A stretch of 56,031 nt of DNA from a virus: IMG/VR virus record IMGVR_UViG_3300008108_000486, positions 1 to 56,031 of that record; one strand, given 5' to 3'. Shown one piece after another: positions 22,343 to 29,272 of this stretch (position 1 is its first letter; the number at the start of each line of letters is the position of its first letter). Under the pieces are notes generated by a model. The model was not told the DNA's origin. It worked only from the letters and a program-made list of their open reading frames with translations, and did no database searches. The position numbers and the translations under genes were made by a program.

Positions 22343-22816
22343 ATGCCAACGGCAGGAGATTACGAGATAGAGTTTGTATGGCTTGACGGGAACATACCTG
22401 ACGGAGACCACCAGGATCCGATTTGGTGGGAGAACGGCGCGGTCTGTTCAGTTCGGCTTGACGATTTAGAAGTTGTAATTCATAAAGACGGCGCGACAAG
22501 AATTGAGGATAGGGAAACGGGTTCTACTTATAGAAGTAGTAGCGAGTTCCCGAAAGAGATAAACGGGGACAAAGCTTTAGAGGAAGCAAGTTCAGGAAAC
22601 TATCCGCGCTTTTATTGGGAGAATAACCCGTGGTTTGATATTTACACTACTGACGGAACTCACCTAGATATGGTTGGACACGGGGCTGATGAAGTCTTTG
22701 AGAGTGCTTGTGATTATTTGATTTCCGAGTTTGTAAATCTTTGCCAAATTGAGAACAACCAAATCCCACAGGTTGAGGGTAAGCGTGTTGTGGTTGTTGA
22801 TTTTGGAGACGAGTAG
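22343..22816 (+). CDS. Hypothetical protein directly behind element X
   Basis: 157 residues, strongly acidic (pI low by eye), with GDHQDPIWWENG and NYPRFYWENNPWFDIYTTDG. Family not recognised. The ATG follows the element-X core GGGGGTAAAA with no space, so GGGGG serves as ribosome binding site or the transcript starts within the element. Confidence 0.6.
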   Translation: MPTAGDYEIEFVWLDGNIPDGDHQDPIWWENGAVCSVRLDDLEVVIHKDGATRIEDRETGSTYRSSSEFPKEINGDKALEEASSGNYPRFYWENNPWFDIYTTDGTHLDMVGHGADEVFESACDYLISEFVNLCQIENNQIPQVEGKRVVVVDFGDE

Positions 22817-22861
22817 TTATAGAATAGATACTACATAAAGGGTAAAAACGAAGGGACACAA

Positions 22862-23512
22862 ATGCACACAGTTCAGTTGCTTTTCGTAGAAGCAAATACA
22901 CACCAAGAAGCAGTAGAGATAGTAGATAGCAAGATAAATGACTGGGAAGGTCATTGGTCAGACTGGCACGCCATTGGTGGTCGTTGGTCAGGTATCTTTG
23001 GCGAGAACCACCCTGATGTAATCAACTACAAGAACGAACCTGAACTATTTGAGAAGCACCTAAACGATTTTGTTGAGGGTCGCAAGAAGCGTTTGGAAGA
23101 GTGCTTACAACGCTTTGAGGAAGGTGGGAAATCACTTAGTCAGTTCGTTGATACTTACAACCCTGAAATCTTTGATATTGATATGAACCTTTACTCCCTG
23201 AAATGTATGGTCAAAGTTTTGGCAGGGGACTGGACTTACGACAGTTGCTTCTTTGACCTAGAGGCTTATTCTGAAACCCTAGTTCCTTTTTTGGAAATGG
23301 AATATATGATTTCAGCGTATCCAATAGGGTTTGGATACACAGAAAAAGGAAACGCAGTTGTAATCGCTCATAGCCAAGATGAGAACGACAACATAGTAGT
23401 CGTAGAGCATTTGATTACACCAAAACAGTTAGAACGAATTATCGAAATAGCACAAGAAGTTTTAGGCGAAATGGGAAAACAGGCTCTTGGTATAAAGACA
23501 GGAAGTAAATAA
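22862..23512 (+). CDS. Phage protein with GGRWSG motif
   Basis: 216 residues. DWHAIGGRWSGIFG (about 38-51) is a hallmark seen in a widespread family of phage and mobile-element proteins of unknown function; WTYDSCFFDLEAYSE fits the same family's later region. GAAGGGA precedes the ATG. A promoter-like TTATAGAATAGATAC lies in the gap upstream. It is followed one base later by the MGMDVYG gene, so co-expression is certain. Confidence 0.65.
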   Translation: MHTVQLLFVEANTHQEAVEIVDSKINDWEGHWSDWHAIGGRWSGIFGENHPDVINYKNEPELFEKHLNDFVEGRKKRLEECLQRFEEGGKSLSQFVDTYNPEIFDIDMNLYSLKCMVKVLAGDWTYDSCFFDLEAYSETLVPFLEMEYMISAYPIGFGYTEKGNAVVIAHSQDENDNIVVVEHLITPKQLERIIEIAQEVLGEMGKQALGIKTGSK

Positions 23513-23513
23513 A

Positions 23514-24032
23514 ATGGGTATGGATGTGTATGGAAAAAATCCAACAAGCGAAGTTGGTTCTTACTACCGACAAAATGTTTGGGGGTGGCATCCACTTTGG
23601 CAGTATGTCGAGATATATCACGAACAGTATGCCGAGAAAGTAAAGTATGGTCATAGCAACGACGGCGACGGACTAGAAGCAGAGGACAGTTCGCAGTTGG
23701 CTCTATCTCTAAAACAAGACATTATGACTGGGTTAGCGCAAGCAAGACTTGATGAGTGGCAAAAAGAACTTGATGAATTGCCAATGGATAAATGCGACCT
23801 ATGTGAAGGCACAGGAATACGCAAAGATAAAGTCGGAAAAGAGTTTGGACAACATAAGAAAGAACTTTCTGCCGAACAAAGCGAAAAGTATGGTCGCCGT
23901 ATTGGTTGGTGTAATGGTTGCGACGGCGCAGGGGAGAAAGAACCTTTTGTAAAAAACTACGGAACTAGCGTTGAGGACATTAGAGATTTTGCTGATTTCC
24001 TTGCCGACTGTGGTGGCTTTGAGATTTGCTGA
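23514..24032 (+). CDS. MGMDVYGKNP-family protein with zinc-ribbon insert
   Basis: 172 residues starting MGMDVYGKNPTSEVGSYYRQ and continuing WGWHPLWQYVEI, the conserved start of a family found across bacteria and phages. Residues about 92-140 carry CDLCEGTG...CNGCDGAG, a DnaJ-like zinc-binding insert that many members share. GTSVEDIRDFADFLADCGGFEIC closes it. Function unknown. Upstream spacing of one base implies translational coupling. Confidence 0.7.
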   Translation: MGMDVYGKNPTSEVGSYYRQNVWGWHPLWQYVEIYHEQYAEKVKYGHSNDGDGLEAEDSSQLALSLKQDIMTGLAQARLDEWQKELDELPMDKCDLCEGTGIRKDKVGKEFGQHKKELSAEQSEKYGRRIGWCNGCDGAGEKEPFVKNYGTSVEDIRDFADFLADCGGFEIC

Positions 24033-24051
24033 ACACACCGAAAGGGATAAC

Positions 24052-24081
24052 TTGTTTTTACCCCTTTCTATAATATAGACT
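24052..24081 (+). promoter_or_regulatory. Promoter overlapping a reversed element X
   Basis: TTGTTT (24052-24057), 18-bp spacer, TAGACT (24076-24081). The spacer contains TTACCCC, part of a reversed X element, so anything binding X would affect this promoter directly. Confidence 0.55.
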
Positions 24082-24113
24082 TAGAACACCGAAGCAAGAG
24101 AAAGGGAAATCAA

Positions 24114-24305
24114 ATGACGGCTTTCGGAGAAATGGTAAAGAACACTACCTATGTAGTGCAGACACCGACTTGTTTTGTTTGTGGCAAGGACGGCGAAGTA
24201 GAAGTGCCAATGGAAGGATTTTTGCGCCGACAACTCGGTGCGCTAATCCAAGACGCTTATCCTGAAATCGGCTCCATAAATAAGAGAGGGGTAAAAACGG
24301 CGTGA
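24114..24305 (+). CDS. Small CxxC protein read through element X
   Basis: 63 residues. TCFVCGKDGEVEV holds one CxxC; the rest is helical. The last nine codons (INKRGVKTA) are an element-X copy (24275-24297) being translated. It ends in GTGA, overlapping the next start by 4 bases. Family not recognised. Confidence 0.55.
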   Translation: MTAFGEMVKNTTYVVQTPTCFVCGKDGEVEVPMEGFLRRQLGALIQDAYPEIGSINKRGVKTA

Positions 24306-24463
24306 GAACTAAAAAGGAAATCCGTAGAGACATAAAAGACCAAGCGGAACAGATAATGTATTTTGAGGCGAGTATGCCCGACATAGACAAAGCTACAAAG
24401 ATGTTAGCCGAACGGCTAGAGAGTATTTACTACGCTGGATACCACGATTGCGAGGATAGATAA
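24302..24463 (+). CDS. Small helical protein
   Basis: 53 residues from GTG: RTKKEIRRDIKDQAEQIMYFEASMPDI, then KMLAERLESIYYAGYHDCEDR. The start overlaps the previous stop and its stop overlaps the next start (TAATG). GGGGTAAAAA of element X precedes the GTG. Family not recognised. Confidence 0.6.
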   Translation: MRTKKEIRRDIKDQAEQIMYFEASMPDIDKATKMLAERLESIYYAGYHDCEDR

Positions 24464-24666
24464 TGTTTTTCAACGGATTTACTTTACTAATGATGATTGT
24501 TGGTGGGGCTATTGGTTTCGGGATTTCACGCTGGACAATAGATACCCAATGGCTTGTGGAGAAACTTTCTAACAGAGTTGGATACGAATACGACAATGAG
24601 GGGCAGATAGTTATTTACACAGGTCTTTATGATGAGGAACAGGAAGTCTATGCTGATGGCTACTGA
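24463..24666 (+). CDS. Small single-span membrane protein
   Basis: 67 residues. Residues 5-22 (GFTLLMMIVGGAIGFGIS) form a transmembrane helix with glycine zipper spacing; the remainder is acidic and soluble. Coupled to the gene before it. A reversed element X begins at its stop codon (24666-24687). Confidence 0.6.
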   Translation: MFFNGFTLLMMIVGGAIGFGISRWTIDTQWLVEKLSNRVGYEYDNEGQIVIYTGLYDEEQEVYADGY

Positions 24667-24712
24667 TTTTTACCCCACTTATCTATACGCCACGACACGA
24701 ACTAAAATGGAT

Positions 24713-24742
24713 TTGACGAAATAAAACTTTCTAGGATAGAGT
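24713..24742 (+). promoter_or_regulatory. Promoter with leader hairpin
   Basis: TTGACG (24713-24718), 18-bp spacer, TAGAGT (24737-24742). The mRNA start is followed by CTAGGC-aagga-GCCTAG (24750-24766). Upstream word ACGACACGAA recurs at 17943, ahead of the 18045 gene. Confidence 0.65.
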
Positions 24743-24797
24743 TATCTCACTAGGCAAGGAGCCTAGAAAAGACAAAGTGAAAGGTAGGAAGTAGCCA

Positions 24798-25232
24798 ATG
24801 GCTAGCACTATCAAAAGCACAACAACCAGCAAGACCAAGCAGGTCGCTGGTAAGACAGTAAAAACCACCACAACTGAAACAACAGTAGTGGCTACTAGCG
24901 ATATTCTTTCGCTAGACAAAAGCGCAAAGAAAGCAAAAACTCTTATCGCAGAGTTAGTGCGTTTGCGTGAAGCGATTTCCGATATGGAAAAAGCAAAGAA
25001 AGAAACCACCGAAGCCATTTACGAACTTATGGGTTATGAGCAAGTAAAGGTTGGAGAAAAAACAAAGTGGGTAGGCGTTGCTAAAAAGGGAACAGTAAAA
25101 GGCGCAACGATTATCACGATTTCAGAAAGACCACGCAAAGATGTGGATACAAAAGCCTTAGAACTTTCGTATCCTGAAGTGTATGCTTCGGTGGCATACG
25201 ATAACCCTTATTTGGTTATCTTGGCGAAGTAG
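24798..25232 (+). CDS. Hypothetical protein, Gam/Gp157-like layout
   Basis: 144 residues. The first 30 are Ser/Thr/Lys-rich and low complexity. A helical middle (AKTLIAELVRLREAISDMEKAKKE) leads to a C-terminal domain with ISERPRKDVDTKALELSYPEVYASVAYDNPYLVI, a pattern seen in phage recombination-associated proteins where a coiled coil precedes a short beta domain. No family is asserted. Own promoter and terminator, so a single-gene transcript. Confidence 0.55.
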   Translation: MASTIKSTTTSKTKQVAGKTVKTTTTETTVVATSDILSLDKSAKKAKTLIAELVRLREAISDMEKAKKETTEAIYELMGYEQVKVGEKTKWVGVAKKGTVKGATIITISERPRKDVDTKALELSYPEVYASVAYDNPYLVILAK

Positions 25233-25257
25233 GTATCCCTAGTCCTACAAGTCGGCG

Positions 25258-25285
25258 AACCCCCTTGCGAAAGCAGGGGGGTTTT
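25258..25285 (+). terminator. Rho-independent terminator
   Basis: AACCCCC pairs with GGGGGGTT around TTGCGAAAGCA, followed by TTGCTTTT, which merges into a reversed element X. Confidence 0.8.
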
Positions 25286-25286
25286 G

Positions 25287-25324
25287 CTTTTACCCCCTTT
25301 CTATATATAGGAGAGGGGTAAAAA
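25287..25324. repeat. Back-to-back element X pair
   Basis: A reversed X (TTTTACCCC...) and a forward X (GGGGTAAAA) share the central TATATATA, making a long dyad with 9-base arms TTTTACCCC/GGGGTAAAA. It shows that both orientations are the same element. Confidence 0.7.
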
Positions 25325-25343
25325 GAAACGGCACGGCACGCTA

Positions 25344-25373
25344 TTGCGAAAGAGCAGGAGAGTGTTATAGAAT
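25344..25373 (+). promoter_or_regulatory. Promoter of the conserved-spacer family
   Basis: TTGCGA (25344-25349), 18-bp spacer containing GCAGGAGAG, TAGAAT (25368-25373). It drives the micro-gene at 25404. Confidence 0.6.
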
Positions 25374-25403
25374 AGAACTACCGAACTAGGGAAAGGTAAA
25401 ACA

Positions 25404-25478
25404 ATGAAAGCAAGTTGCGTAGAGTGCGGGCGAGTATTCGACCTAACTAATGAAACGGATTTACAGGAAGCAAAATAA
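25404..25478 (+). CDS. 24-residue CxxC micro-protein
   Basis: MKASCVECGRVFDLTNETDLQEAK: half a zinc ribbon. GGGAAAGG lies 8 bases before the ATG and a promoter is 31 bases upstream, so the gene is well signalled despite its size. It may dimerise around zinc. Confidence 0.5.
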   Translation: MKASCVECGRVFDLTNETDLQEAK

Positions 25479-25517
25479 GACCTAACTATTTCAATAGTAG
25501 AAATAAAGGCGAGCAGT

Positions 25518-25769
25518 ATGGAAGAAGCCGAAGCGGTTATGCAGAGGTTCATAGATGAAATCGGCAAGGTTATGACGGACGAGGTTCGTTGGGACGAAGC
25601 GGATTGGAGTATTCAGGAAAACACTATGAACGCAGAAGGAACAGGTTGGGAAGTAACGGACGAGGGTGTTCCAGAATACTTTGAGATGAGTGATGTGGAA
25701 GCAGATGCCGACACACTTGCGAGCGCAGGACACGGAACAGACGAGGATTACGGATACTATGGAGATTAG
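25518..25769 (+). CDS. Small, very acidic protein
   Basis: 83 residues with about one third Asp/Glu and a Gly/Tyr end (GTDEDYGYYGD). The composition is that of a DNA mimic or a disordered acidic chaperone, but no family is recognised. An element X begins 2 bases after its stop codon. Confidence 0.5.
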   Translation: MEEAEAVMQRFIDEIGKVMTDEVRWDEADWSIQENTMNAEGTGWEVTDEGVPEYFEMSDVEADADTLASAGHGTDEDYGYYGD

Positions 25770-25810
25770 AGCGATATATAAGAGAGGGGTAAAAAGTGGG
25801 AGGTGTAAAA

Positions 25811-25951
25811 ATGAAAAAGGGAAATAGCAAAAGTGCGGTGAGAAAGAACGCCGACAAACTAGATGAACTAATGCGGAAAATGGCAAGCGAAAAAACCTAC
25901 AAGGATTATCTAAAAGTAAGAACAGAGTTTCGCGCCGAGTTAGGGCTATAA
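25811..25951 (+). CDS. Small basic helical protein
   Basis: 46 residues: MKKGNSKSAVRKNADKLDELMRKMA, then SEKTYKDYLKVRTEFRAEL. GGAGGT lies 7 bases before the ATG, a strong site, and an element X lies just before that (25771-25795). Family not recognised. Confidence 0.6.
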   Translation: MKKGNSKSAVRKNADKLDELMRKMASEKTYKDYLKVRTEFRAELGL

Positions 25952-25968
25952 GTAAAAACAGGAAAGAG

Positions 25969-26003
25969 TCCCTGGATCCGAATTGGGTTCAGGGATTATT
26001 TTC
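25969..26003 (+). terminator. Hairpin terminator
   Basis: TCCCTG and CAGGGA (25969-25974, 25990-25995), with inner partial pairing, followed by TTATTTTCTTT. Confidence 0.65.
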
Positions 26004-26016
26004 TTTAGGCGTGTTG

Positions 26017-26045
26017 TTGTAAATGTCAGAGAACTAGGATAGATT
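26017..26045 (+). promoter_or_regulatory. Promoter of the conserved-spacer family
   Basis: TTGTAA (26017-26022), 17-bp spacer ATGTCAGAGAACTAGGA, TAGATT (26040-26045). The leader then forms CTAGC-aaaac-GCTAG. Confidence 0.75.
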
Positions 26046-26085
26046 TATCTCACTAGCAAAACGCTAGAGAACTAGGGAGAAAAAA

Positions 26086-26478
26086 ATGACACAAGGAAAA
26101 GCAGTAGTTATCAAGACAGATGGCTCAAAAGAGGTTGTTACTTTCACGATTGGTGACTCTTACAAACTACTATCAAACACAGTCGAGGGAATGATTGAGT
26201 GTGTGCGGTTGGCAGAAGATACCGATATGTGGTGCAACGAAAATGGAATTGCAGAAGGTCGCGATTTGAATCTAATGGCTTCGGCTATCTATAACGAAAC
26301 TTTCGGCGTAGCGAATCCTATTCTTGGAAATGTAATCATTACAGGTGGCGCAGATGATGAGGGTGAAACCCTTGGGCTTACCGAGGAGCAGGTTCAGAAG
26401 TGGCTCGCCTATAACAAGGCGGTAATTCCAACGGCTTACTTTGAAGACCCAATGTATGCCGAATACCTAAGCAGGTAG
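26086..26478 (+). CDS. DUF3846-like protein
   Basis: 130 residues. VEGMIECVRLAEDTDMWCNENGIAEGRDLN followed by A..IYNETFG and ILGNVIITGG matches the DUF3846 pattern (a strand bearing the G.IE.V.L word, then NE.G...G...N). DUF3846 proteins occur widely in phages and plasmids with no assigned function. A single-gene transcript with its own promoter and terminator. Confidence 0.75.
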   Translation: MTQGKAVVIKTDGSKEVVTFTIGDSYKLLSNTVEGMIECVRLAEDTDMWCNENGIAEGRDLNLMASAIYNETFGVANPILGNVIITGGADDEGETLGLTEEQVQKWLAYNKAVIPTAYFEDPMYAEYLSR

Positions 26479-26493
26479 AAGAATCAAAAAGAG

Positions 26494-26524
26494 TCCCTCA
26501 CCAAAAGGTGGGGGATTTTTTTTT
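26494..26524 (+). terminator. Rho-independent terminator
   Basis: TCCCTCACC pairs with GGTGGGGGA across AAAA, followed by nine T. Confidence 0.9.
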
Positions 26525-26539
26525 GCAAAATGCTAAAAA

Positions 26540-26764
26540 ATGTCAGTCTCTTATGAAAGAATAATAAATGTGGAAAACAATGACAAAGCAAGTGAATACG
26601 CATACAAAGCCCTTATGGGTAGCATCTTCGGAACTGCAAAGCCAGTAGACGAAAACCCGATAGTCCAAAAGCGCACCACAATTTGGTTACACGAAAACTT
26701 CACAGATGATGAAATCTGGGAAATGTATGACACCATAAAGTGGGAGCAAGAACTCAAGGAATAA
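26540..26764 (+). CDS. Small acidic hypothetical protein
   Basis: 74 residues if the ATG at 26540 is used, but that codon lies in a TGTCAG word like the promoter spacer motif and has no ribosome binding site. A GTG at 26570 with GAAAGA upstream would give 64 residues. The body (residues 18-74) is helical with TTIWLHENFTDDEIWEMYD. Family not recognised. Confidence 0.55.
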   Translation: MSVSYERIINVENNDKASEYAYKALMGSIFGTAKPVDENPIVQKRTTIWLHENFTDDEIWEMYDTIKWEQELKE

Positions 26765-26776
26765 AGTAAAGAGAAA

Positions 26777-26808
26777 GCCCCCGTCAGAAATGGCGGGGGT
26801 TTTTTTTA
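26777..26808 (+). terminator. Rho-independent terminator
   Basis: GCCCCCG pairs with CGGGGGT, followed by a run of T. A forward element X (26817-26841) follows directly. Confidence 0.85.
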
Positions 26809-26903
26809 CCCGATTGCTATATATAAGAGAGGGGTAAAAAAGGCTAGGGCTAAGTGTCGGCTAGAAGTGGGAAAGTATTTTCCGGGTGAAATGCATCGGC
26901 AGC

Positions 26904-26933
26904 TAGCCGGGAAATAATAATCTATGATAGAGT
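26904..26933 (+). promoter_or_regulatory. Promoter overlapped by an R2 copy
   Basis: TAGAGT (26928-26933) with weak TAGCCG 18 bp upstream. The spacer is an R2 copy, CCGGGAAATAATAATC (26907), instead of the usual GTCAGGGAAC word, which suggests that R2 and the spacer motif may be relatives. Confidence 0.45.
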
Positions 26934-26969
26934 TTGCTTGCCGTAGAAAACTAGGGAAAGGAAAAAACT

Positions 26970-27428
26970 ATGAGCGCAATAGGAGTAGCAGAGGGAAAAA
27001 TATCTTTCTCTCTAAATAGTGATTGCCAATGCTTTGACTGTAATAAGTGCGGTATTGGTTATATGGGTGGAGAAGCCGGGGAGAAATGTAGTGACTGCAC
27101 GGGTGGAGTATTAGAAAACGCCAATGGTTGTATGGGTTGTTGGGACGATAGCGAAAGTATTTTTTACGACACTATCTACGAATGGCGCAAGGAAGTCGGA
27201 GTGAATTGGGGCTTAGTAAGGATTGACGGAAGAGGTATGGGCTGGACTAAAGAAATGGGAAGCGCCGTAGTGCCGTTGGATAAGGCTTTGAAGGCTTTGA
27301 CACTAAGAGGTGACTTTCGAATTGAGGTTGAGTTTAGTGGAAAGAGTTTCAGCGCTCGCCGTTATTCTCACGATGAGCCGACAGGAGCGAGTTTCTTTTT
27401 CACACTAGTCAAGGGTGAAGAAGACTAG
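26970..27428 (+). CDS. Hypothetical protein with Cys-rich zinc module
   Basis: 152 residues. Residues 18-60 hold CQCFDCNKCGIGYM, CSDCTGG and NGCMGCWDD, eight or more cysteines in CxxC pairs as in DnaJ-type or rubredoxin-like zinc ribbons. The rest is a soluble domain with TIYEWRKEVGVNWG. Function unknown. GAAAGGAAA precedes the ATG. Confidence 0.6.
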   Translation: MSAIGVAEGKISFSLNSDCQCFDCNKCGIGYMGGEAGEKCSDCTGGVLENANGCMGCWDDSESIFYDTIYEWRKEVGVNWGLVRIDGRGMGWTKEMGSAVVPLDKALKALTLRGDFRIEVEFSGKSFSARRYSHDEPTGASFFFTLVKGEED

Positions 27429-27446
27429 AAAGGCTATGGACGCGAG

Positions 27447-27475
27447 AAGCCCTGCCGAGAGGTAGGGCTTTCGTG
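27447..27475 (+). terminator. Hairpin terminator
   Basis: AAGCCCTGCC pairs with GGTAGGGCTT across GAGA, followed by TCGTGTTATT. Confidence 0.75.
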
Positions 27476-27508
27476 TTATTGTTGGCATATATAGAAGAGG
27501 GGTAAAAA

Positions 27509-27820
27509 ATGGATGAGATACCGAATGTAAAGAATGTAATCTTTATTGGAGATTACTTTTCAATGATTGTGAGCGTTGCCGTTCCTGGATCTGAAGTAAA
27601 GGATGGCGAAGCCTATGAAGACGCTTGCTTGCGTTCCGCTGGGACTTTGATGAAAGAGCATTATGGTTGGGATGTTCAAGCAGTTAGTAGACATATTGGC
27701 GTTCTCGATGAGGGAGACCCTAATTGTGAGACTTGCTATGGAGCAGGGAAGGTTAGTTCAGAGGTAGCTGGCTCAATGAGAGAAGTCGAGTGTCCCGATT
27801 GCTTTGCTAATAGGGGGTAA
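27509..27820 (+). CDS. Hypothetical protein with DnaJ-like CxxC pair
   Basis: 103 residues. CETCYGAGKVSSE...CPDCFANRG near the C-terminus is a compact zinc ribbon of DnaJ type; the first 70 residues look like a ferredoxin-type or roadblock-like alpha/beta domain (NVIFIGDYFSMIVSVAVPG). The ATG follows the core of element X (27486-27508) without a gap. Family not recognised. Confidence 0.6.
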   Translation: MDEIPNVKNVIFIGDYFSMIVSVAVPGSEVKDGEAYEDACLRSAGTLMKEHYGWDVQAVSRHIGVLDEGDPNCETCYGAGKVSSEVAGSMREVECPDCFANRG

Positions 27821-27825
27821 AATTT

Positions 27826-27853
27826 TTGCACCGAGAGTTTCAGATGTTAGAAT
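27826..27853 (+). promoter_or_regulatory. Promoter for the structured RNA
   Basis: TTGCAC (27826-27831), 16-bp spacer with TTTCAGATG, TAGAAT (27848-27853). There is no start codon with a ribosome binding site downstream before the next promoter at 27963. Confidence 0.6.
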
Positions 27854-27859
27854 AGTAGT

Positions 27860-27956
27860 CCGGGTAGTAGTGCGGATTCCCTTCCTGCGCTCCCCGTTGA
27901 GGTGAGATACCCTACTCACCGCACTTTCACCCATGTTCCCTAGCATGGGTGAAGTG
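27860..27956 (+). ncRNA. Candidate structured non-coding RNA / attenuator
   Basis: About 97 bases between two promoters without an open frame. Stems: AGTGCGG (27869-27875) with CCGCACT (27919-27925); GGTGAG (27901-27906) with CTCACC (27915-27920); and a 13-bp stem CACTTTCACCCATG (27922-27935, one bulged T) with CATGGGTGAAGTG (27944-27956). The first and third stems share 27922-27925 and the first and second share 27919-27920, so they cannot all form together. That is attenuator or riboswitch logic. No U-run follows the last stem. Family not recognised. Confidence 0.5.
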
Positions 27957-27962
27957 TCTATC

Positions 27963-27991
27963 TTGCAAATGTCAGGTAAGTAGTTTAGACT
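27963..27991 (+). promoter_or_regulatory. Promoter of the conserved-spacer family
   Basis: TTGCAA (27963-27968), 17-bp spacer ATGTCAGGTAAGTAGTT, TAGACT (27986-27991). It drives a 100-base leader. Confidence 0.75.
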
Positions 27992-27997
27992 TATAGT

Positions 27998-28100
27998 AAC
28001 TTGGTAGGGGCTAGTCGCTGGACACCTGAACGCCTAGAACTTGCAAGGGGCGGAAACAATACGACACCCTACCGAGTCTCTAACCTAGGGAAGGAAAGTA
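27998..28100 (+). promoter_or_regulatory. Long, foldable 5' leader
   Basis: GGTAGGG (28003-28009) pairs with CCCTACC (28067-28073), enclosing about 57 bases with a further CTAG/CTAG pairing. The leader is much longer than others here. Its AGTCTCTAACC word recurs in the leader of the lysozyme-like gene (32551-32561). Confidence 0.4.
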
Positions 28101-28101
28101 A

Positions 28102-28335
28102 ATGAGTTACGAAGGAAGTATGAAAGGCTCAGGTATCTACGCCGAAGATGTGACTTTTGAAGTCGAGTGCGAAGAGTGCGGTAAGTCTTGGGAAGAAGAT
28201 TTTCAGACAGATGACTGGGGAGATGTTCAAGCAGAAGTAAAGTGCGAGTGCGGTCACGAATGGACTTTCTCAAGGGAGAGAGGCGAAGTAGATGACTCTA
28301 ATGAACCCGATAGATTAGAAGACCTATGGGACTAA
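28102..28335 (+). CDS. Small two-knuckle zinc-ribbon protein
   Basis: 77 residues. CEECGKSWEED (about 26-36) and KCECGHEWTF (about 53-62) give four cysteines in CxxC and CxC pairs, a classic zinc ribbon like those of transcription-factor or archaeal-type small regulators. Acidic outside the knuckles. The long structured leader suggests tight control. Family not named. Confidence 0.65.
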   Translation: MSYEGSMKGSGIYAEDVTFEVECEECGKSWEEDFQTDDWGDVQAEVKCECGHEWTFSRERGEVDDSNEPDRLEDLWD

Positions 28336-28339
28336 AGGA

Positions 28340-28365
28340 AGCCCCGCCGAAAGGCGGGGTTTTTC
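28340..28365 (+). terminator. Rho-independent terminator
   Basis: GCCCCGCC pairs with GGCGGGGT over GAAA, followed by TTTTCTTT. A forward element X (28374-28397) follows. Confidence 0.9.
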
Positions 28366-28430
28366 TTTGCCCCGATATATAGAAGAGGGGTAAAAAATCA
28401 GGGAAGTGCAATGCCGTTATTCTTGAAGTC

Positions 28431-28679
28431 ATGGAAATCGTTCAAAAGTATTATCATTCAAATGGTGGTAGCGCTCCGTTTATGGTCGCAATAGTTGATG
28501 ACCCTGCCGATGGAGACACAAAACTTGTAATAATGTTTGAAGAAGAAGAATGCACCGCAGTTCTTTCTTTAGATACTTTGATAGAGAGTGAAGACATAGG
28601 TAAGAAAAACTCTTATTCAGGGGAAAGATACGAGTATGCTTTGCGTGATGAACTTTGGAATGACTCTAACTACTACTAA
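28431..28679 (+). CDS. Small acidic hypothetical protein
   Basis: 82 residues, strand-rich (FMVAIVDDPADGDTKLVIMFEEEECTAVLSL) then a Tyr-rich helical end. The ATG has no clear ribosome binding site; TTATTC lies about 8 bases before it and CAGGGAAG further up, so a leaderless transcript from a spacer-type promoter fused to element X is possible. Confidence 0.5.
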   Translation: MEIVQKYYHSNGGSAPFMVAIVDDPADGDTKLVIMFEEEECTAVLSLDTLIESEDIGKKNSYSGERYEYALRDELWNDSNYY

Positions 28680-28702
28680 AAAAATCAGTAAGGAAAAAAG
28701 AA

Positions 28703-29272
28703 GTGACCACAATAGCTGCCGTTCAGGGTGAGGGCTGGGCTGTTGTTGGCTATGACTCTAGAGTTTCAGAAGAAGATGGTAGGGCTTATACCTTGCCGAA
28801 AGATAATGGAAAAATAATAAAGAATGGTTCTTATCTTTTAGGTGCGGCCGGGGATATGAGAGCAATAAATCTTTTGGCTCATGTTTTCAAGCCACCGATA
28901 TGTAACCCAACAACAAGAGGCATAAAGTTAGATAAGTTTATTACTACACACTTTATCCCGGATCTAAAAAAGTGTTTTGAGGAAAACTCATATTCAAAAG
29001 ATGGCGAGCAAGACTCTCAAATAATGGTTTTGGTAAATGGAACTATTTATGAGATAGGCGAAGATTATTCTTGGTGTCACGATGAAATGGGAGTTTATGC
29101 TATTGGTTCAGGTGCGCCGTATGCTTTAGGTGCGCTCAATGCGTTGGCAGAAGGAAAGAAAAGAACTCTTACAGGGGCTAGAGGTAGTTTGAAGCTTGCG
29201 CTCGCCGTATCTTGTAAGTTTGATAAGCAGTCAGGCGAACCTATTTATTTACAAACTCAATACACCGAGTAA
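28703..29272 (+). CDS. HslV/proteasome-beta-like Ntn hydrolase
   Basis: 189 residues from GTG. After removal of Met the chain begins TTIAAVQGEGWAVVGYDSRVS, the N-terminal threonine nucleophile and GxDSR of the proteasome/HslV family; GSGAPYALGALNAL near residue 133 is the conserved helix start. Proteins of this type occur in several actinophages. They may act as a self-compartmentalised peptidase or in head maturation; neither is shown here. No HslU-type unfoldase gene is adjacent, although the MoxR AAA+ protein is encoded 9 kb upstream. GTAAGGAAAA precedes the start. Confidence 0.78.
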   Translation: MTTIAAVQGEGWAVVGYDSRVSEEDGRAYTLPKDNGKIIKNGSYLLGAAGDMRAINLLAHVFKPPICNPTTRGIKLDKFITTHFIPDLKKCFEENSYSKDGEQDSQIMVLVNGTIYEIGEDYSWCHDEMGVYAIGSGAPYALGALNALAEGKKRTLTGARGSLKLALAVSCKFDKQSGEPIYLQTQYTE

